The translations under genes and the position numbers were made by a program. From positions 310,001 through 374,000 of the forward strand of contig NZ_JAPEMT010000004.1 in the NCBI RefSeq assembly GCF_026342435.1: a DNA stretch of 64,000 nt. The letters run 5' to 3'. Shown in pieces: positions 51,212-60,926 of the stretch. The notes beneath the pieces were generated by a model, which had not been told where the DNA came from, made no database searches, and saw only the letters and a program-made list of their open reading frames with translations. Source of the stretch: Streptomyces sp. NBC_00237. Lineage in GTDB: Bacteria > Actinomycetota > Actinomycetes > Streptomycetales > Streptomycetaceae. The first letter of the stretch is position 1. Each line of letters starts with the position of its first letter.

Positions 51212-51215
<4 letters not shown>
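49746..51215 (+). CDS. Xanthine dehydrogenase-type FeS/FAD subunit
   Basis: 489 residues from ATG 49746 (AGAGG upstream). N-terminal plant-type ferredoxin domain: EGCAEGECGACSVLV with the first cluster's cysteines; helical second cluster domain with GSQCGYCTPGFI and LCRCTGYRPI. A ~50-residue linker leads to the FAD domain (about 210-390: VVVAGSTDYGVEVN, RNSATLGGNLGTGSPIGDSP) and CO_deh_flav_C (about 395-489). The E. coli XdhB and XdhC functions are fused here, as in Rhodobacter XdhA. Moves electrons from the Mo centre to FAD/NAD. Stop overlaps the next start by 4 nt. Confidence 0.94.
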
Positions 51216-53585
<2,370 letters not shown>

Positions 53586-53593
<8 letters not shown>

Positions 53594-54401
53594 CATGACC
53601 TGGGTGGCCGCGGTCGCGCGGTTGCGGGAACGCCGGGAGACCGGTGTCCTCGTGACCGTCGCGACCGTGCGCGGCCACGCCCCCCGCAAGGCCGGCGCCA
53701 AGCTCGTCGTGGGGCGGACCGAGGCGTGGGGTTCCATCGGCGGCGGCAACATCGAGGCGGTCGCGATCGACCGGGCCCGCGAACTGATCGCCGTGCCCCG
53801 CCCGGAACCGGAGCTGATGGAGTTCGCCCTCAACGACAAGGTGTCCGGTCCGCACGGCGTGCAGTGCTGCGGCGGGGCCGTGACCGTACTCCTGGAACCC
53901 CTGCCGGTGGTCCCGGCGGTGGCGGTCTTCGGCGTCGGCCACGTCGGCATCGAACTGGCCCGCATCCTGGCCCGCCACGACCTGGACCTCCACCTGGTCG
54001 ACACCCGCCCCGACATGGTCTCGCCCGACCGCCTCGCGGTCCTCTCGGACGCGGTGGCCCAGGTCCACGCCCACCACGTCCCCCTCCTCCCGGAGGAGGT
54101 ACTCACGGAACTGGCCCCCGGCACCCACGTCCTGATCATGACCCACGACCACGCGGAGGACGCCGCGCTGTGCGACGCCGCCCTGCGCACTCCCGGTCTG
54201 GGCTCGATCGGCCTGATCGGCTCGGCCGCCAAGTGGTCCCGCTTCCGCAAGCGCCTCGCCGACGAGGGCGGCCACGACGACGCCGCCATCTCCCGGATCA
54301 AGACGCCGATCGGGCTGCCGGACATCACGGGCAAGGAGCCCGCGACGATCGCGGTGAGCGTGGCGGCGGACCTCCTTTTGACCTTCGAGGGAACGTCGTA
54401 G
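53586..54401 (+). CDS. xdhC: XdhC, molybdenum cofactor insertion/sulfuration chaperone
   Basis: 271 residues from ATG 53586, overlapping the Mo-subunit gene by 8 nt (ATG 53595 also possible). N-terminal XdhC/CoxI domain: VTVATVRGHAPRKAGAKLVV, GSIGGGNIEAVAID, and HGVQCCGGAVTVLLEP with the CC pair; C-terminal Rossmann domain (AVFGVGHVGIELARILA, VDTRPDMV). XdhC binds Moco, promotes its sulfuration and inserts it into xanthine dehydrogenase. Its place as the third gene fits the standard xdhABC order, and the overlap indicates translational coupling. Confidence 0.94.
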
Positions 54402-54480
54402 GAACGAGGTGGCCGAAAAGCACCCGCCGCCGACGGTCACGGGAACTCTCCCCCTGCCCCGACCGGTTCACCCTGACGTG

Positions 54481-54780
54481 ATGAACACGGTGGTACTGAT
54501 CGTCGGCGGGGCGGCCGTGCTGGCCGCAGCACTGTTCCTCGCGGACCGCGCGCTGCTGTGGATGGAGGAGCGGGGCTGGATCTACTGGCGCAAGCGCAAG
54601 AGCCTGTTGTCCATGGGCTCGGACGTCCTCCAGGAGGTCACGCCCGGGGCCCGGGCCCAGAAGCACGCCCTGGAGCAGGAACGCGTACGCAAGAACGTCA
54701 GACCGGCGGAGGAGCCGCCCTTCCAGGTGGACCTGGACGCGCAGGTGGTCCGGATACGCCAGCCCAGGGGAAAGCCGTGA
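54481..54780 (+). CDS. Small single-TM protein of unknown function
   Basis: 99 residues from ATG 54481. Starts at the TM helix NTVVLIVGGAAVLAAALFLA, followed by WMEERGWIYWRKRK, a basic amphipathic stretch after the membrane and a soluble tail (LLSMGSDVLQEVTPGARAQK...). An in-frame GTG at 54409 has AGGA 5 nt upstream and would add 24 Pro-rich residues; both starts are possible. It begins 8-80 nt after xdhC and may be in that operon. Function unknown; a membrane-anchored soluble tail. Confidence 0.65.
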   Translation: MNTVVLIVGGAAVLAAALFLADRALLWMEERGWIYWRKRKSLLSMGSDVLQEVTPGARAQKHALEQERVRKNVRPAEEPPFQVDLDAQVVRIRQPRGKP

Positions 54781-54793
54781 CACGTTCCGGGGG

Positions 54794-55825
54794 TCACTCC
54801 GGAAGGTCCACCGTCACGTGCGGGGCCAATGCCCGCAGGAAGTCCGGTGCGTCGAACATCGCACCTGCCGAAGCGACCCCGGTGGTGCGGATCCGCCCGG
54901 AGAGGACGCGCTCCACGGCCTCCACCACCAGCGGCGCGGTGACCGCGTAGATGTCCTGGCCGTGGGCGGTCGCACGCCGCTCGACGCCGTCCGTGCGGAC
55001 CCGTACGTCGACGACGAAGGTCTGGTCGGAGCGGCCGAGTTCGTCGACGGGCGACGGGGCCGGGGTGTCGGGTCCGGCCAGATCGCCCGCCGCCTCGACG
55101 GACATGTGCGTACGGACCTCGGGCACGGCCAGGTGGCTGGGTACGGTGACGACGTCGGCCATCGTGAAGTCCGCGACCACGGTGCGCCTGCCCAGGGGCT
55201 GGGGGAAGTCCCAGTCCTGCCGGACGACCGGCTCGTCGTGGTAGCCGAGCGCCCCGCCCGCGAACCGCACCCGGCGGCCCGCGCGCCGCTCGTGCGAGAC
55301 CTCGCCCGCCGCACGCGTGCCCGGGGTGGGGTGCCAGCTGCTCAGCCCGTACGCCACCTGGACCTCGTCGGCCGACTCCTGCTCCCCCGTCGCCGCCGTC
55401 ACGAGCAGGTCGCCGAGGCCCCCGTAGAACGCCATCGCCGGGACGACCGGCACCTCCGCCTTGCGGGCGGCCTCCGCGTGGTCGGCGAACATCGCGGCGT
55501 TCGCCTCGATCTCCGCCGCGACGTCGAGGTACGGAATCCCCGCCCGCAGGGCCGCCTCGACGACCGGGCCCGCCGTCACGGCGAAGGGTCCGGCGCAGTT
55601 GACGACGGCCGCCGCACCGGCGAGGGCCCGGTCGAGAGCGTCCGCGTCGTCGACCGCCGCCGGACGTACGACCAGGGACGCGTCCTCGTCCGCCATCGCC
55701 CCCAGCCGCTCCGCGTCGCGGCCCGAGATGACGACGCCGAGGCCGCGTCCGCGCAGCTCGGCGACGACGAACCGGCCGGTGTGCCCGGTCGCCCCGTACA
55801 CCACAACTGCCTTGGTCCCGCTCAT
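54794..55825 (-). CDS. Saccharopine dehydrogenase-like NADP-binding oxidoreductase
   Basis: 343 residues from ATG 55823-55825, with GGGGAA upstream. N-terminal Rossmann fold: KAVVVYGATGHTGRFVVAELRGRGL (two segments), VISGRDAERL; then AVVNCAGPFAVTAGPVVEAAL and GIPYLDVAAEIE, a signature for the saccharopine dehydrogenase-like / trans-acting enoyl reductase family. Family members act on hydrophobic or amino-acid-like substrates; the substrate is not identifiable. Divergent from a GlxA-type regulator, which probably controls it; convergent with the small membrane protein gene. Confidence 0.82.
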   Translation of the reverse strand: MSGTKAVVVYGATGHTGRFVVAELRGRGLGVVISGRDAERLGAMADEDASLVVRPAAVDDADALDRALAGAAAVVNCAGPFAVTAGPVVEAALRAGIPYLDVAAEIEANAAMFADHAEAARKAEVPVVPAMAFYGGLGDLLVTAATGEQESADEVQVAYGLSSWHPTPGTRAAGEVSHERRAGRRVRFAGGALGYHDEPVVRQDWDFPQPLGRRTVVADFTMADVVTVPSHLAVPEVRTHMSVEAAGDLAGPDTPAPSPVDELGRSDQTFVVDVRVRTDGVERRATAHGQDIYAVTAPLVVEAVERVLSGRIRTTGVASAGAMFDAPDFLRALAPHVTVDLPE

Positions 55826-55931
55826 GGTTGTTCCCCGTTCCGATCACGTGCGCGGTTGATGGCTCCAGTGTGATCGGCGGCGCGGCACCCGCGTGAGTGG
55901 CCAGAACGACGTCATGCGTACACTTTCGGAC

Positions 55932-56894
55932 ATGCCCTCTGTCGCGCTGCTCGCCGTCGGCCGCCCGCTGCACTTCGAACTGGGAGTGGCGTACGAGATC
56001 TTCGGCAATCCGCCGACCGGGAGGGACGCGGCCGACGCCTGGTACGACGTGACTCTCTGCGGGAACAGCCCTGTTCGGGTCGGACCGTTCACGGTGGAGC
56101 CCGACCGGGCCCTGCCGTACGCGATCGGGGCGGACCTCGTGATCGTGCCCGCCTGCGCCGACGTCGACGAGCCCCCGCCCACGGAGCTGGTCGACACCGT
56201 GCGCGCGGCGCACGAGGCCGGGGCGCGGGTGGCGTCGCTGTGCACGGGTGCGTTCGTCCTGGGCGCCGCGGGGCTCCTCGACGGGCGGCGGGCCACCACG
56301 CACTGGGCGCACGCCGCGGACCTGGCCGCACGCCATCCGCTGGCGGAGGTCGACCCGGACGTCCTCTACACGGACAACGGCAGCGTCCTCACCGCCGCGG
56401 GCAAGGCCGCGGCGGTGGACCTGTGCCTGCACGTGATCCACCTCGACCACGGCGCCGCCGTCGCCAACGCGGTCGCCCGGCGGCTCGTCATGCCGCCGCA
56501 CCGGCCGGGCGGTCAGGCCCAGTTCGTGTCGACCCCGGTCCAGCTCACGGACGACGACGACCACTCGCTCTCCGGCCTGCTCGCCTGGGCCGGACAGCGC
56601 CTGGACCGTCCGCTGACGGTCGCCGACCTGGCCCGCAGGGCGAACACGAGCCCGCGCCACCTGGGCCGCCGGTTCCGCTCGGTGACCGGACAGACCCCGC
56701 TCCAATGGCTGCTCACCCAGCGCGTACGCCGCGCCCAGGAACTGCTGGAGACCACCGACCAGAGCGTCGAGTCCGTGGCGCTCGCCACCGGCATGGGCAC
56801 GGCGACGACGCTGCGCCGCCAGTTCAAGCGGTTGGTCGGCGTACCACCGGACAGCTACCGGCGCGCGTTCCGCAGCGGGCATCCGGCGGCCTGA
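55932..56894 (+). CDS. GlxA-type transcriptional regulator (DJ-1/PfpI + AraC)
   Basis: 320 residues from ATG 55932 (MPSVALLAVGRPLHFELG). TACACT lies 8 nt before it and no ribosome site is present, so leaderless translation is likely; in-frame starts at 55893 (GTG) and 55914 (ATG) are possible. DJ-1/PfpI domain about 1-165 with LCTGAFVLGAAGLLDG (Cys elbow), AraC domain about 205-320: LTVADLARRANTSPRHLGRRF and ETTDQSVESVALATGMG ... QFKRLVGVPPDSYR. Similar in plan to 46470. Divergent from the saccharopine-type oxidoreductase gene, its probable target. Confidence 0.88.
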   Translation: MPSVALLAVGRPLHFELGVAYEIFGNPPTGRDAADAWYDVTLCGNSPVRVGPFTVEPDRALPYAIGADLVIVPACADVDEPPPTELVDTVRAAHEAGARVASLCTGAFVLGAAGLLDGRRATTHWAHAADLAARHPLAEVDPDVLYTDNGSVLTAAGKAAAVDLCLHVIHLDHGAAVANAVARRLVMPPHRPGGQAQFVSTPVQLTDDDDHSLSGLLAWAGQRLDRPLTVADLARRANTSPRHLGRRFRSVTGQTPLQWLLTQRVRRAQELLETTDQSVESVALATGMGTATTLRRQFKRLVGVPPDSYRRAFRSGHPAA

Positions 56895-56952
56895 GCGGCC
56901 ACGCCGGGTCATGTCGGCCCACCACGCCCCGAGCGACCGCGCGGAGAGGTCT

Positions 56953-57201
56953 TCAGATGACGACGGCGAAGACCCAGAGGTGGGGGTCGGCCCCCGTCAG
57001 GACGGCGTAGTGGACGATCGCGGCGGACGTGGTGATGACGCGCACCGTCTCGTCGAGTTCGTACGTGTCGGCCTGCGGCCAGGACCAGGGGTCGCGGCAC
57101 GCCCGCAGGAGCGCGTCGTGCAGTTCCTCCCTGGCCGGGGCGGGCAGGTCTCTGACGGTCCTGCCGACGTGCGCGGCGAACCGTGCCGGGATCGCGGTCA
57201 C
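56953..57201 (-). CDS. RelE/ParE-like small protein, no antitoxin beside it
   Basis: 82 residues from GTG 57199-57201 (VTAIPARFAAHVGR). The pattern helix DLPAPAREELHDALLRAC, then DPWSWPQAD, a strand ETVRVITTSAAIVHYAV and a final VFAVVI recalls RelE/ParE toxins of type II systems, in which a helical hairpin is followed by a four-stranded sheet. The catalytic residues of RelE are not clearly conserved. No small antitoxin ORF precedes or follows it. May be an orphan or degenerate toxin; fold assignment is by eye only. Confidence 0.5.
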   Translation of the reverse strand: MTAIPARFAAHVGRTVRDLPAPAREELHDALLRACRDPWSWPQADTYELDETVRVITTSAAIVHYAVLTGADPHLWVFAVVI

Positions 57202-57333
57202 GTGCCGATGCCCTCGCTGTTCATGTCCCTGTCCGTGTCCGCGTGGGTACACGTCCGTGTCCGTGCCTGGCGGCTCGTACGGCCACCGTACGCGCGATCG
57301 GCGACGGCATGAACAGGAACGGGACGAACTCCC

Positions 57334-57678
57334 CTACCCGGCAGGGGCCGTGACGATCTTCCCGTCCGTGTCGACGGTGTGCGTCTGCCAGTACTCGTCC
57401 CACTCGTCCCCCACCCGCTCCGGCACCTTGCCCTCCGGGAAGCGGACGTAACCCTTCGGCGGCTCCTCGCCGTCGGGGGCACAGGCGCGGCCGGTGGAGC
57501 CGACATTCAGTACGGGATACTCACCGCCCCCGCAGATCGCGTCCTGCGCGCAGCCCCCGAGGGCGAGGACCGCCGCCACGGAGGCCAGCAGGAGGACGAG
57601 CGGGCGGCCCCCGCGACGGACAGCTGTACAGGCACGGGTACGGGTACGGGTACGGGTACGGGTGGTACGGCGGTGCAT
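57334..57678 (-). CDS. SCO0607-type lipoprotein
   Basis: 114 residues from ATG 57676-57678. The n-region is an Arg-Thr run (RTRTRTRTRA) produced by a GGTACG hexamer array; a hydrophobic core follows and the lipobox is LALGGC (lipidated Cys near 44). Mature part: DAICGGGEYPVLNVGSTG, EPPKGYVRFPEGKVPERVGD, EYWQTHTVDTDG, which I associate with a family of uncharacterised Streptomyces lipoproteins (SCO0607-like). Two further Cys may form a disulfide. Exported and anchored to the outer leaflet; function unknown. Confidence 0.8.
   Translation of the reverse strand: MHRRTTRTRTRTRTRACTAVRRGGRPLVLLLASVAAVLALGGCAQDAICGGGEYPVLNVGSTGRACAPDGEEPPKGYVRFPEGKVPERVGDEWDEYWQTHTVDTDGKIVTAPAG
57631..57660. repeat. 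Hexamer array (GGTACG)n inside a signal peptide
   Basis: Five hexamers (57631-57660; the first GGCACG) encode alternating Arg-Thr on the minus strand in the n-region of the lipoprotein signal peptide. Confidence 0.9.
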
Positions 57679-57763
57679 GGTGTGCTCCCCGGAGTGAGAG
57701 TCGGTTCGGCGTCGAACACAAGCCTGACCCGATCTCCTCAACTCCACGCACGAATACGCCTAC

Positions 57764-58723
57764 TCAGCCGCCGAGACCGAGCGCGGCCAGGGCGACTTCA
57801 CCCATCCGGCGCTCGCCGAGGGCGTTGGGGTGAACGGGAACCACGTTGGTGCCGAAGAGGACCGGCTCTATCCAGCGCGTGCCGATCGGCTTGCACGCGT
57901 CGTGACCGTCGGACACCTCGGCGAGGTCGACATAGGTGGCCCCGGTCTCCTCGGCGGCACGCTCGACGGCGGAGTTGAGGGTCGTCTGGATACCGCGCAG
58001 GTACGGCACGTCGCCCGTCGCGATGGGCATCTTGGCGAAGCAGGACGGATCGGCGGTGGCCGGGGTGATCCACGGGTAACCCAGCACGGCCACCCGAGCG
58101 CCGGGCGCCTTGGCGCGGACCGCGCTCAGGGCGGCCTTCAACGCCGGGTAAGTCGTGTCCTTGATCTGGTCCTCGAACATCGTGCCGTTCTTGTCCTTGC
58201 AGGGACTGCCCTTGCCGCCGCTGAGGACTCCGGCCGTACCGCAGGCCACGACGGCGTTGATGAAGGTGCTGTTGTCGTTGCCGCCGATGGTCAGGGTCAC
58301 CAGATCGGTGGTGGCGGAGAGCGCGTCGAGCTGGGGGGCGGTGCCCGGGTACTGGGACTGGCTGAAGTGCTTGGTCTGGGCCCCGCCGCAGGTGACGTCC
58401 TGGAGGCGGGCGCCCGTTCTGGAGGCGATGAGGTGGGGGTAGTTCCGGGTGGAGCGCGCGCAGAGGAGATTGCTGAGGTCCACCGGGAGGACGCCGGAGC
58501 CCGCGCTGTAACTGTCGCCCAGCGCAACGTAGTTGAGCGTCCCGTACGAGGCGGAGCCGGCCGGTCCGGAGGCAGGGGCGGAGGCCGGGGCGGCGGTGGG
58601 TGCGGCGGCGGGTGCGACGGCGGCGGGTGCGGCGGCGGCCGGTACGGCAGTGGCGGGGAGACCGAGGACCATGACCCCGGCCAGTGTTGACGCGGCCATG
58701 ACATTGCGGAACGACTTCGGCAT
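57764..58723 (-). CDS. Secreted SGNH-family lipase (Streptomyces type)
   Basis: 319 residues from ATG 58721-58723, GAGGGAG upstream. Signal peptide with a long Ala/Pro-rich tail (about 1-55). SGNH blocks: NYVALGDSYSAGSG (Ser), VTCGGAQTKHFS, LTIGGNDNSTF (Gly-x-Asn), and VVPVHPNALGERR (catalytic His). Several Cys (LLCARST, VTCGGA, VACGTAG, PCKDKNG, PSCFAK, DACKPI) match the three disulfides of Streptomyces rimosus/coelicolor extracellular lipases. Hydrolyses fatty esters/phospholipids outside the cell. A long dyad lies upstream (58771-58800). Confidence 0.92.
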   Translation of the reverse strand: MPKSFRNVMAASTLAGVMVLGLPATAVPAAAAPAAVAPAAAPTAAPASAPASGPAGSASYGTLNYVALGDSYSAGSGVLPVDLSNLLCARSTRNYPHLIASRTGARLQDVTCGGAQTKHFSQSQYPGTAPQLDALSATTDLVTLTIGGNDNSTFINAVVACGTAGVLSGGKGSPCKDKNGTMFEDQIKDTTYPALKAALSAVRAKAPGARVAVLGYPWITPATADPSCFAKMPIATGDVPYLRGIQTTLNSAVERAAEETGATYVDLAEVSDGHDACKPIGTRWIEPVLFGTNVVPVHPNALGERRMGEVALAALGLGG

Positions 58724-58770
58724 GTGCTCCCTCTTCTCGTGAGGCTTCTCGTGAAGCTGAGCGACCGGAC

Positions 58771-58800
58771 TTACCGACAGGTAGGTCTACCGCTAGGTAA
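58771..58800. promoter_or_regulatory. 30-bp imperfect palindrome upstream of the lipase
   Basis: Half-sites TTACC-4-GGTAG (58771-58784) and CTACC-4-GGTAA (58787-58800) form an inverted repeat; each half is itself a TACC/GGTA dyad. It looks like a TetR-family operator, but no TetR gene is adjacent. It lies between the divergent lipase and DUF1905 genes. Confidence 0.55.
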
Positions 58801-58886
58801 TGTGCGGGTGCTGTCGTGCCTGCGTCAACCTTGCCGACAGAACTGCTCCCGGCCCGCCACGAGTCACCGAAGAACGGACGCCCCGC

Positions 58887-59174
58887 ATGGACATCACCTT
58901 CACCGGCCGAGTGATCGAGTGGCGCGGCCCCTCCCCGTTCTTCTTCGTCCCCGTCCCGGCGGAGCAGTCCGCCGACATCCGCGAGGTCGCCTCGATGGCC
59001 ACCTACGGCTGGGGCGCCGTCCCCGTCGAGGCCCGGATCGGCGAAGCCGCCTTCGCCACCTCGCTCTTCCCGAAGGAGGGCGCGTACCTCCTCCCCCTCA
59101 AGCAGGCCGTGCGCAAGCCGCAGAAACTCGCGGCGGGCGACGAGGTCACCGTGGACATGACCGTTCGCCTCTGA
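58887..59174 (+). CDS. DUF1905-domain protein
   Basis: 95 residues from ATG 58887, with GAACGGA upstream. The sequence starts MDITFTGRVIEWRGPSPFFF and has GWGAVPVEARIGEAAFATSL, LLPLKQAVRKPQKLAAGDEV and ends TVDMTVRL, the compact beta-barrel pattern of DUF1905. Function unknown; related domains occur alone or fused to bacteriocin-protection (YdeI/OmpD-associated-like) domains. Divergent from the lipase across the 30-bp palindrome. Confidence 0.82.
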   Translation: MDITFTGRVIEWRGPSPFFFVPVPAEQSADIREVASMATYGWGAVPVEARIGEAAFATSLFPKEGAYLLPLKQAVRKPQKLAAGDEVTVDMTVRL

Positions 59175-59297
59175 CACCTCCGCGACAGACCCCTCCCCAT
59201 TCACCGAATGGGGTGATCAATTGCCCTCCCCGGCCCGGAGGTTCGGCCCCACCCCGGCAACGTGGTGAATACTGCCGCCGAACCCGAGGAGCACACC

Positions 59298-59795
59298 ATG
59301 GACATGGCCGTACAGCAGCACCCCACCCACGAGGAGTGGCTGGCCTCCATGGTCCGCACGACCTCCGCCGCCTCCGTCGTCTTCCACGACCCCGACCTGC
59401 GTCTGCTGCTCCTGCACGCCACGTACGAGGACGCCTGGCAGTTCCCCGGCGGAACCGTCGAACACGGGCAGGACCCGTGGGAGGCCGCCGTCCGCGAGGT
59501 CGACGAGGAGATCGGCCACCAACTCCCGCTCACACCGCACCTCTTGGGCGTCGACTGGTGCCGCCCGCCCGGCCTCGCCCCGTACACCCAGTTCCTCTTC
59601 CGGGGCCCGTCGATCACCCCCGCCGCCTTCACCGTCACCCTCTCCGCCGAACACGACGACTGGGCGCTGCGCACCGTCGAGGAGTGGGCCCCGCTCGTCG
59701 GCCCCCGGCAGACGGCCCGCCTCACCCTCGTACGGGAAGCGCTGCGGACGGGCACCACCCTGTACCTCCAGGACGGCGCCCCGGTCCCCTCCTAG
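59298..59795 (+). CDS. Nudix hydrolase
   Basis: 165 residues from ATG 59298; GAGGAG 6 nt upstream. The Nudix box GGTVEHGQDPWEAAVREVDE plus EIG fits Gx5Ex7REUxEExGU with all metal ligands. N-terminal ASVVFHDPDLRLLLLHATYED is the first strand. Hydrolyses nucleoside diphosphates linked to another moiety; the specific substrate is not deducible. Possibly in one transcription unit with the DUF1905 gene (about 120 nt apart). Its end overlaps a gene fragment on the other strand. Confidence 0.93.
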   Translation: MDMAVQQHPTHEEWLASMVRTTSAASVVFHDPDLRLLLLHATYEDAWQFPGGTVEHGQDPWEAAVREVDEEIGHQLPLTPHLLGVDWCRPPGLAPYTQFLFRGPSITPAAFTVTLSAEHDDWALRTVEEWAPLVGPRQTARLTLVREALRTGTTLYLQDGAPVPS

Positions 59796-59890
59796 TTTCC
59801 GCGCGCGTCGAGGAAGCCCAAGGCCAACGGGCTCCACTCCTGCGGGGCGGGGTGGTGGGTGGCCAGTACGTCCGGACCTGCCCGATGGTC
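59792..59890 (-). pseudogene. C-terminal fragment of a degraded hydrolase-like gene
   Basis: Minus-strand frame ending at TAG 59792 reads ...GPDVLATHHPAPQEWSPLAL then GFLDARGN, which looks like the C-terminus of an alpha/beta hydrolase or similar enzyme. No credible N-terminal part or start exists upstream. Confidence 0.35.
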
Positions 59891-59892
59891 CG

Positions 59893-60215
59893 GTGTCGCG
59901 CCTCGCCGTGCGCGTCGTCGAGCGCCGCACCTCGGTGCGTGCGGCCCTCGCGCTCCGGTGGCCGAAGCCCTGGCCCCGTACCGTACGGGCCTGCCTCGTG
60001 GCCTTCGCGCTCCGGCACCTGCCCACCCTGCTGATGGGCGGACAGTACCCGGGCCGGGCCTGGTGCGTGGCCGTGCCCGCGATGGTGGTGAGCTGCGTCC
60101 TCGTGCTGCCGGTCTTCACCTGGCTGCGGCTGCGCTCGGGGCCGGTGGTCCCGGCCGTGATCGGGCGTGCCTTCAGCAGCACGGTGAGTGTCGCGACGGT
60201 CTACGAGCGGTCGCT
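59893..60215 (+). pseudogene. Remnant of a CPBP (CAAX-like) membrane protease
   Basis: The plus frame from about 59893 has FALRHLPTLLMGGQYPGR, WCVAVPAMVVSCVLVLPVFT and VVPAVIGRAFSSTV, the C-terminal core of CPBP intramembrane proteases. The N-terminal EExxR motif is missing and the C-terminal HxxxN position has Arg instead of His. The frame then runs antisense into the XRE regulator. Probably a decayed 3' half. Confidence 0.5.
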
Positions 60216-60785
60216 GCCGTCCGCGACGGCCACCACCAGCACCCGGGTGTCCGGGCTGGTGGCGCGCCAGCGGTGGCGTACGCCGCCCGTGAGGTAGAGG
60301 GTGTCGCCGCGTTCGAGGACGAGGGTGCGGCCGTCGGCGTGGACCTCCGCGGTACCGTCCGCCACGTACATCAACTCGTCGTTCTCGTGCAGGAATTCGC
60401 GGTCCGCCTGCTGGGGTCCGGTGAATTCCAGGGCGTGCATCTGGCGGGCTCCCCTGACCAGCGGGCGCACCCCCGTGTCGGTGGCGAGGCCCGGGTCGTC
60501 CTGGGCGCGGACCACGTGGAGCGCGGTGCGGGTGTCGTCGGCGGCGGCCATGAGCTGGACGGCGGTGGTCCGCAGACCGTCGGCTATGCGTTGCAGGGAG
60601 CGGATGCTCGGGCGGGCGCGTTCGTTCTCGATCTGGCTGAGGAAGGGCACGGACAGACCGCTGCGTTCGGCGAGGCCCGCCAGGGTCAGGCCGAGTGCCC
60701 GCCGACGGCGGCGCACGGCACCGCCGAGCCCGGAATGCGGCTTGTCGTCACCGTGCCGCGCGTTCGTGTCCTGCGTGTCGTTCAT
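60201..60785 (-). CDS. XRE-family regulator with C-terminal cupin
   Basis: 194 residues from ATG 60783-60785, GAGGAC upstream (an in-frame GTG 4 codons earlier has no site). Helix-turn-helix about 25-85: RRRRRALGLTLAGLAERSGL, SVPFLSQIENERARPSIRSL. Cupin domain about 110-190: HENDELMYVADGTAEVHADG and LYLTGGVRHRWRA (metal His). This architecture is that of small-molecule-responsive repressors. Divergent from the ASST/permease genes, with TCAAAG dyads between; probably their regulator. Confidence 0.9.
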   Translation of the reverse strand: MNDTQDTNARHGDDKPHSGLGGAVRRRRRALGLTLAGLAERSGLSVPFLSQIENERARPSIRSLQRIADGLRTTAVQLMAAADDTRTALHVVRAQDDPGLATDTGVRPLVRGARQMHALEFTGPQQADREFLHENDELMYVADGTAEVHADGRTLVLERGDTLYLTGGVRHRWRATSPDTRVLVVAVADGSDRS

Positions 60786-60893
60786 GGCCGTCCTCACGTC
60801 TCGCGATCACCTTATGCAGCTTCGCGCGAGGCTTCGTACTCCTGTCACACCCCTGACATACAACTCCCCTACCTTCAAAGACATTCGACCGAG

Positions 60894-60908
60894 TCAAAGA
60901 AACTTTGA
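60894..60908. promoter_or_regulatory. Palindrome TCAAAG-aaa-CTTTGA
   Basis: Perfect 6-bp arms at 60894-60899 and 60903-60908, with a further half-site TTCAAAG at 60874-60880. It lies just ahead of the AAGGGG of the sulfotransferase-like gene. Likely the operator of the XRE-cupin protein. Confidence 0.55.
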
Positions 60909-60926
60909 GAATGGGAAGGGGTTGTC

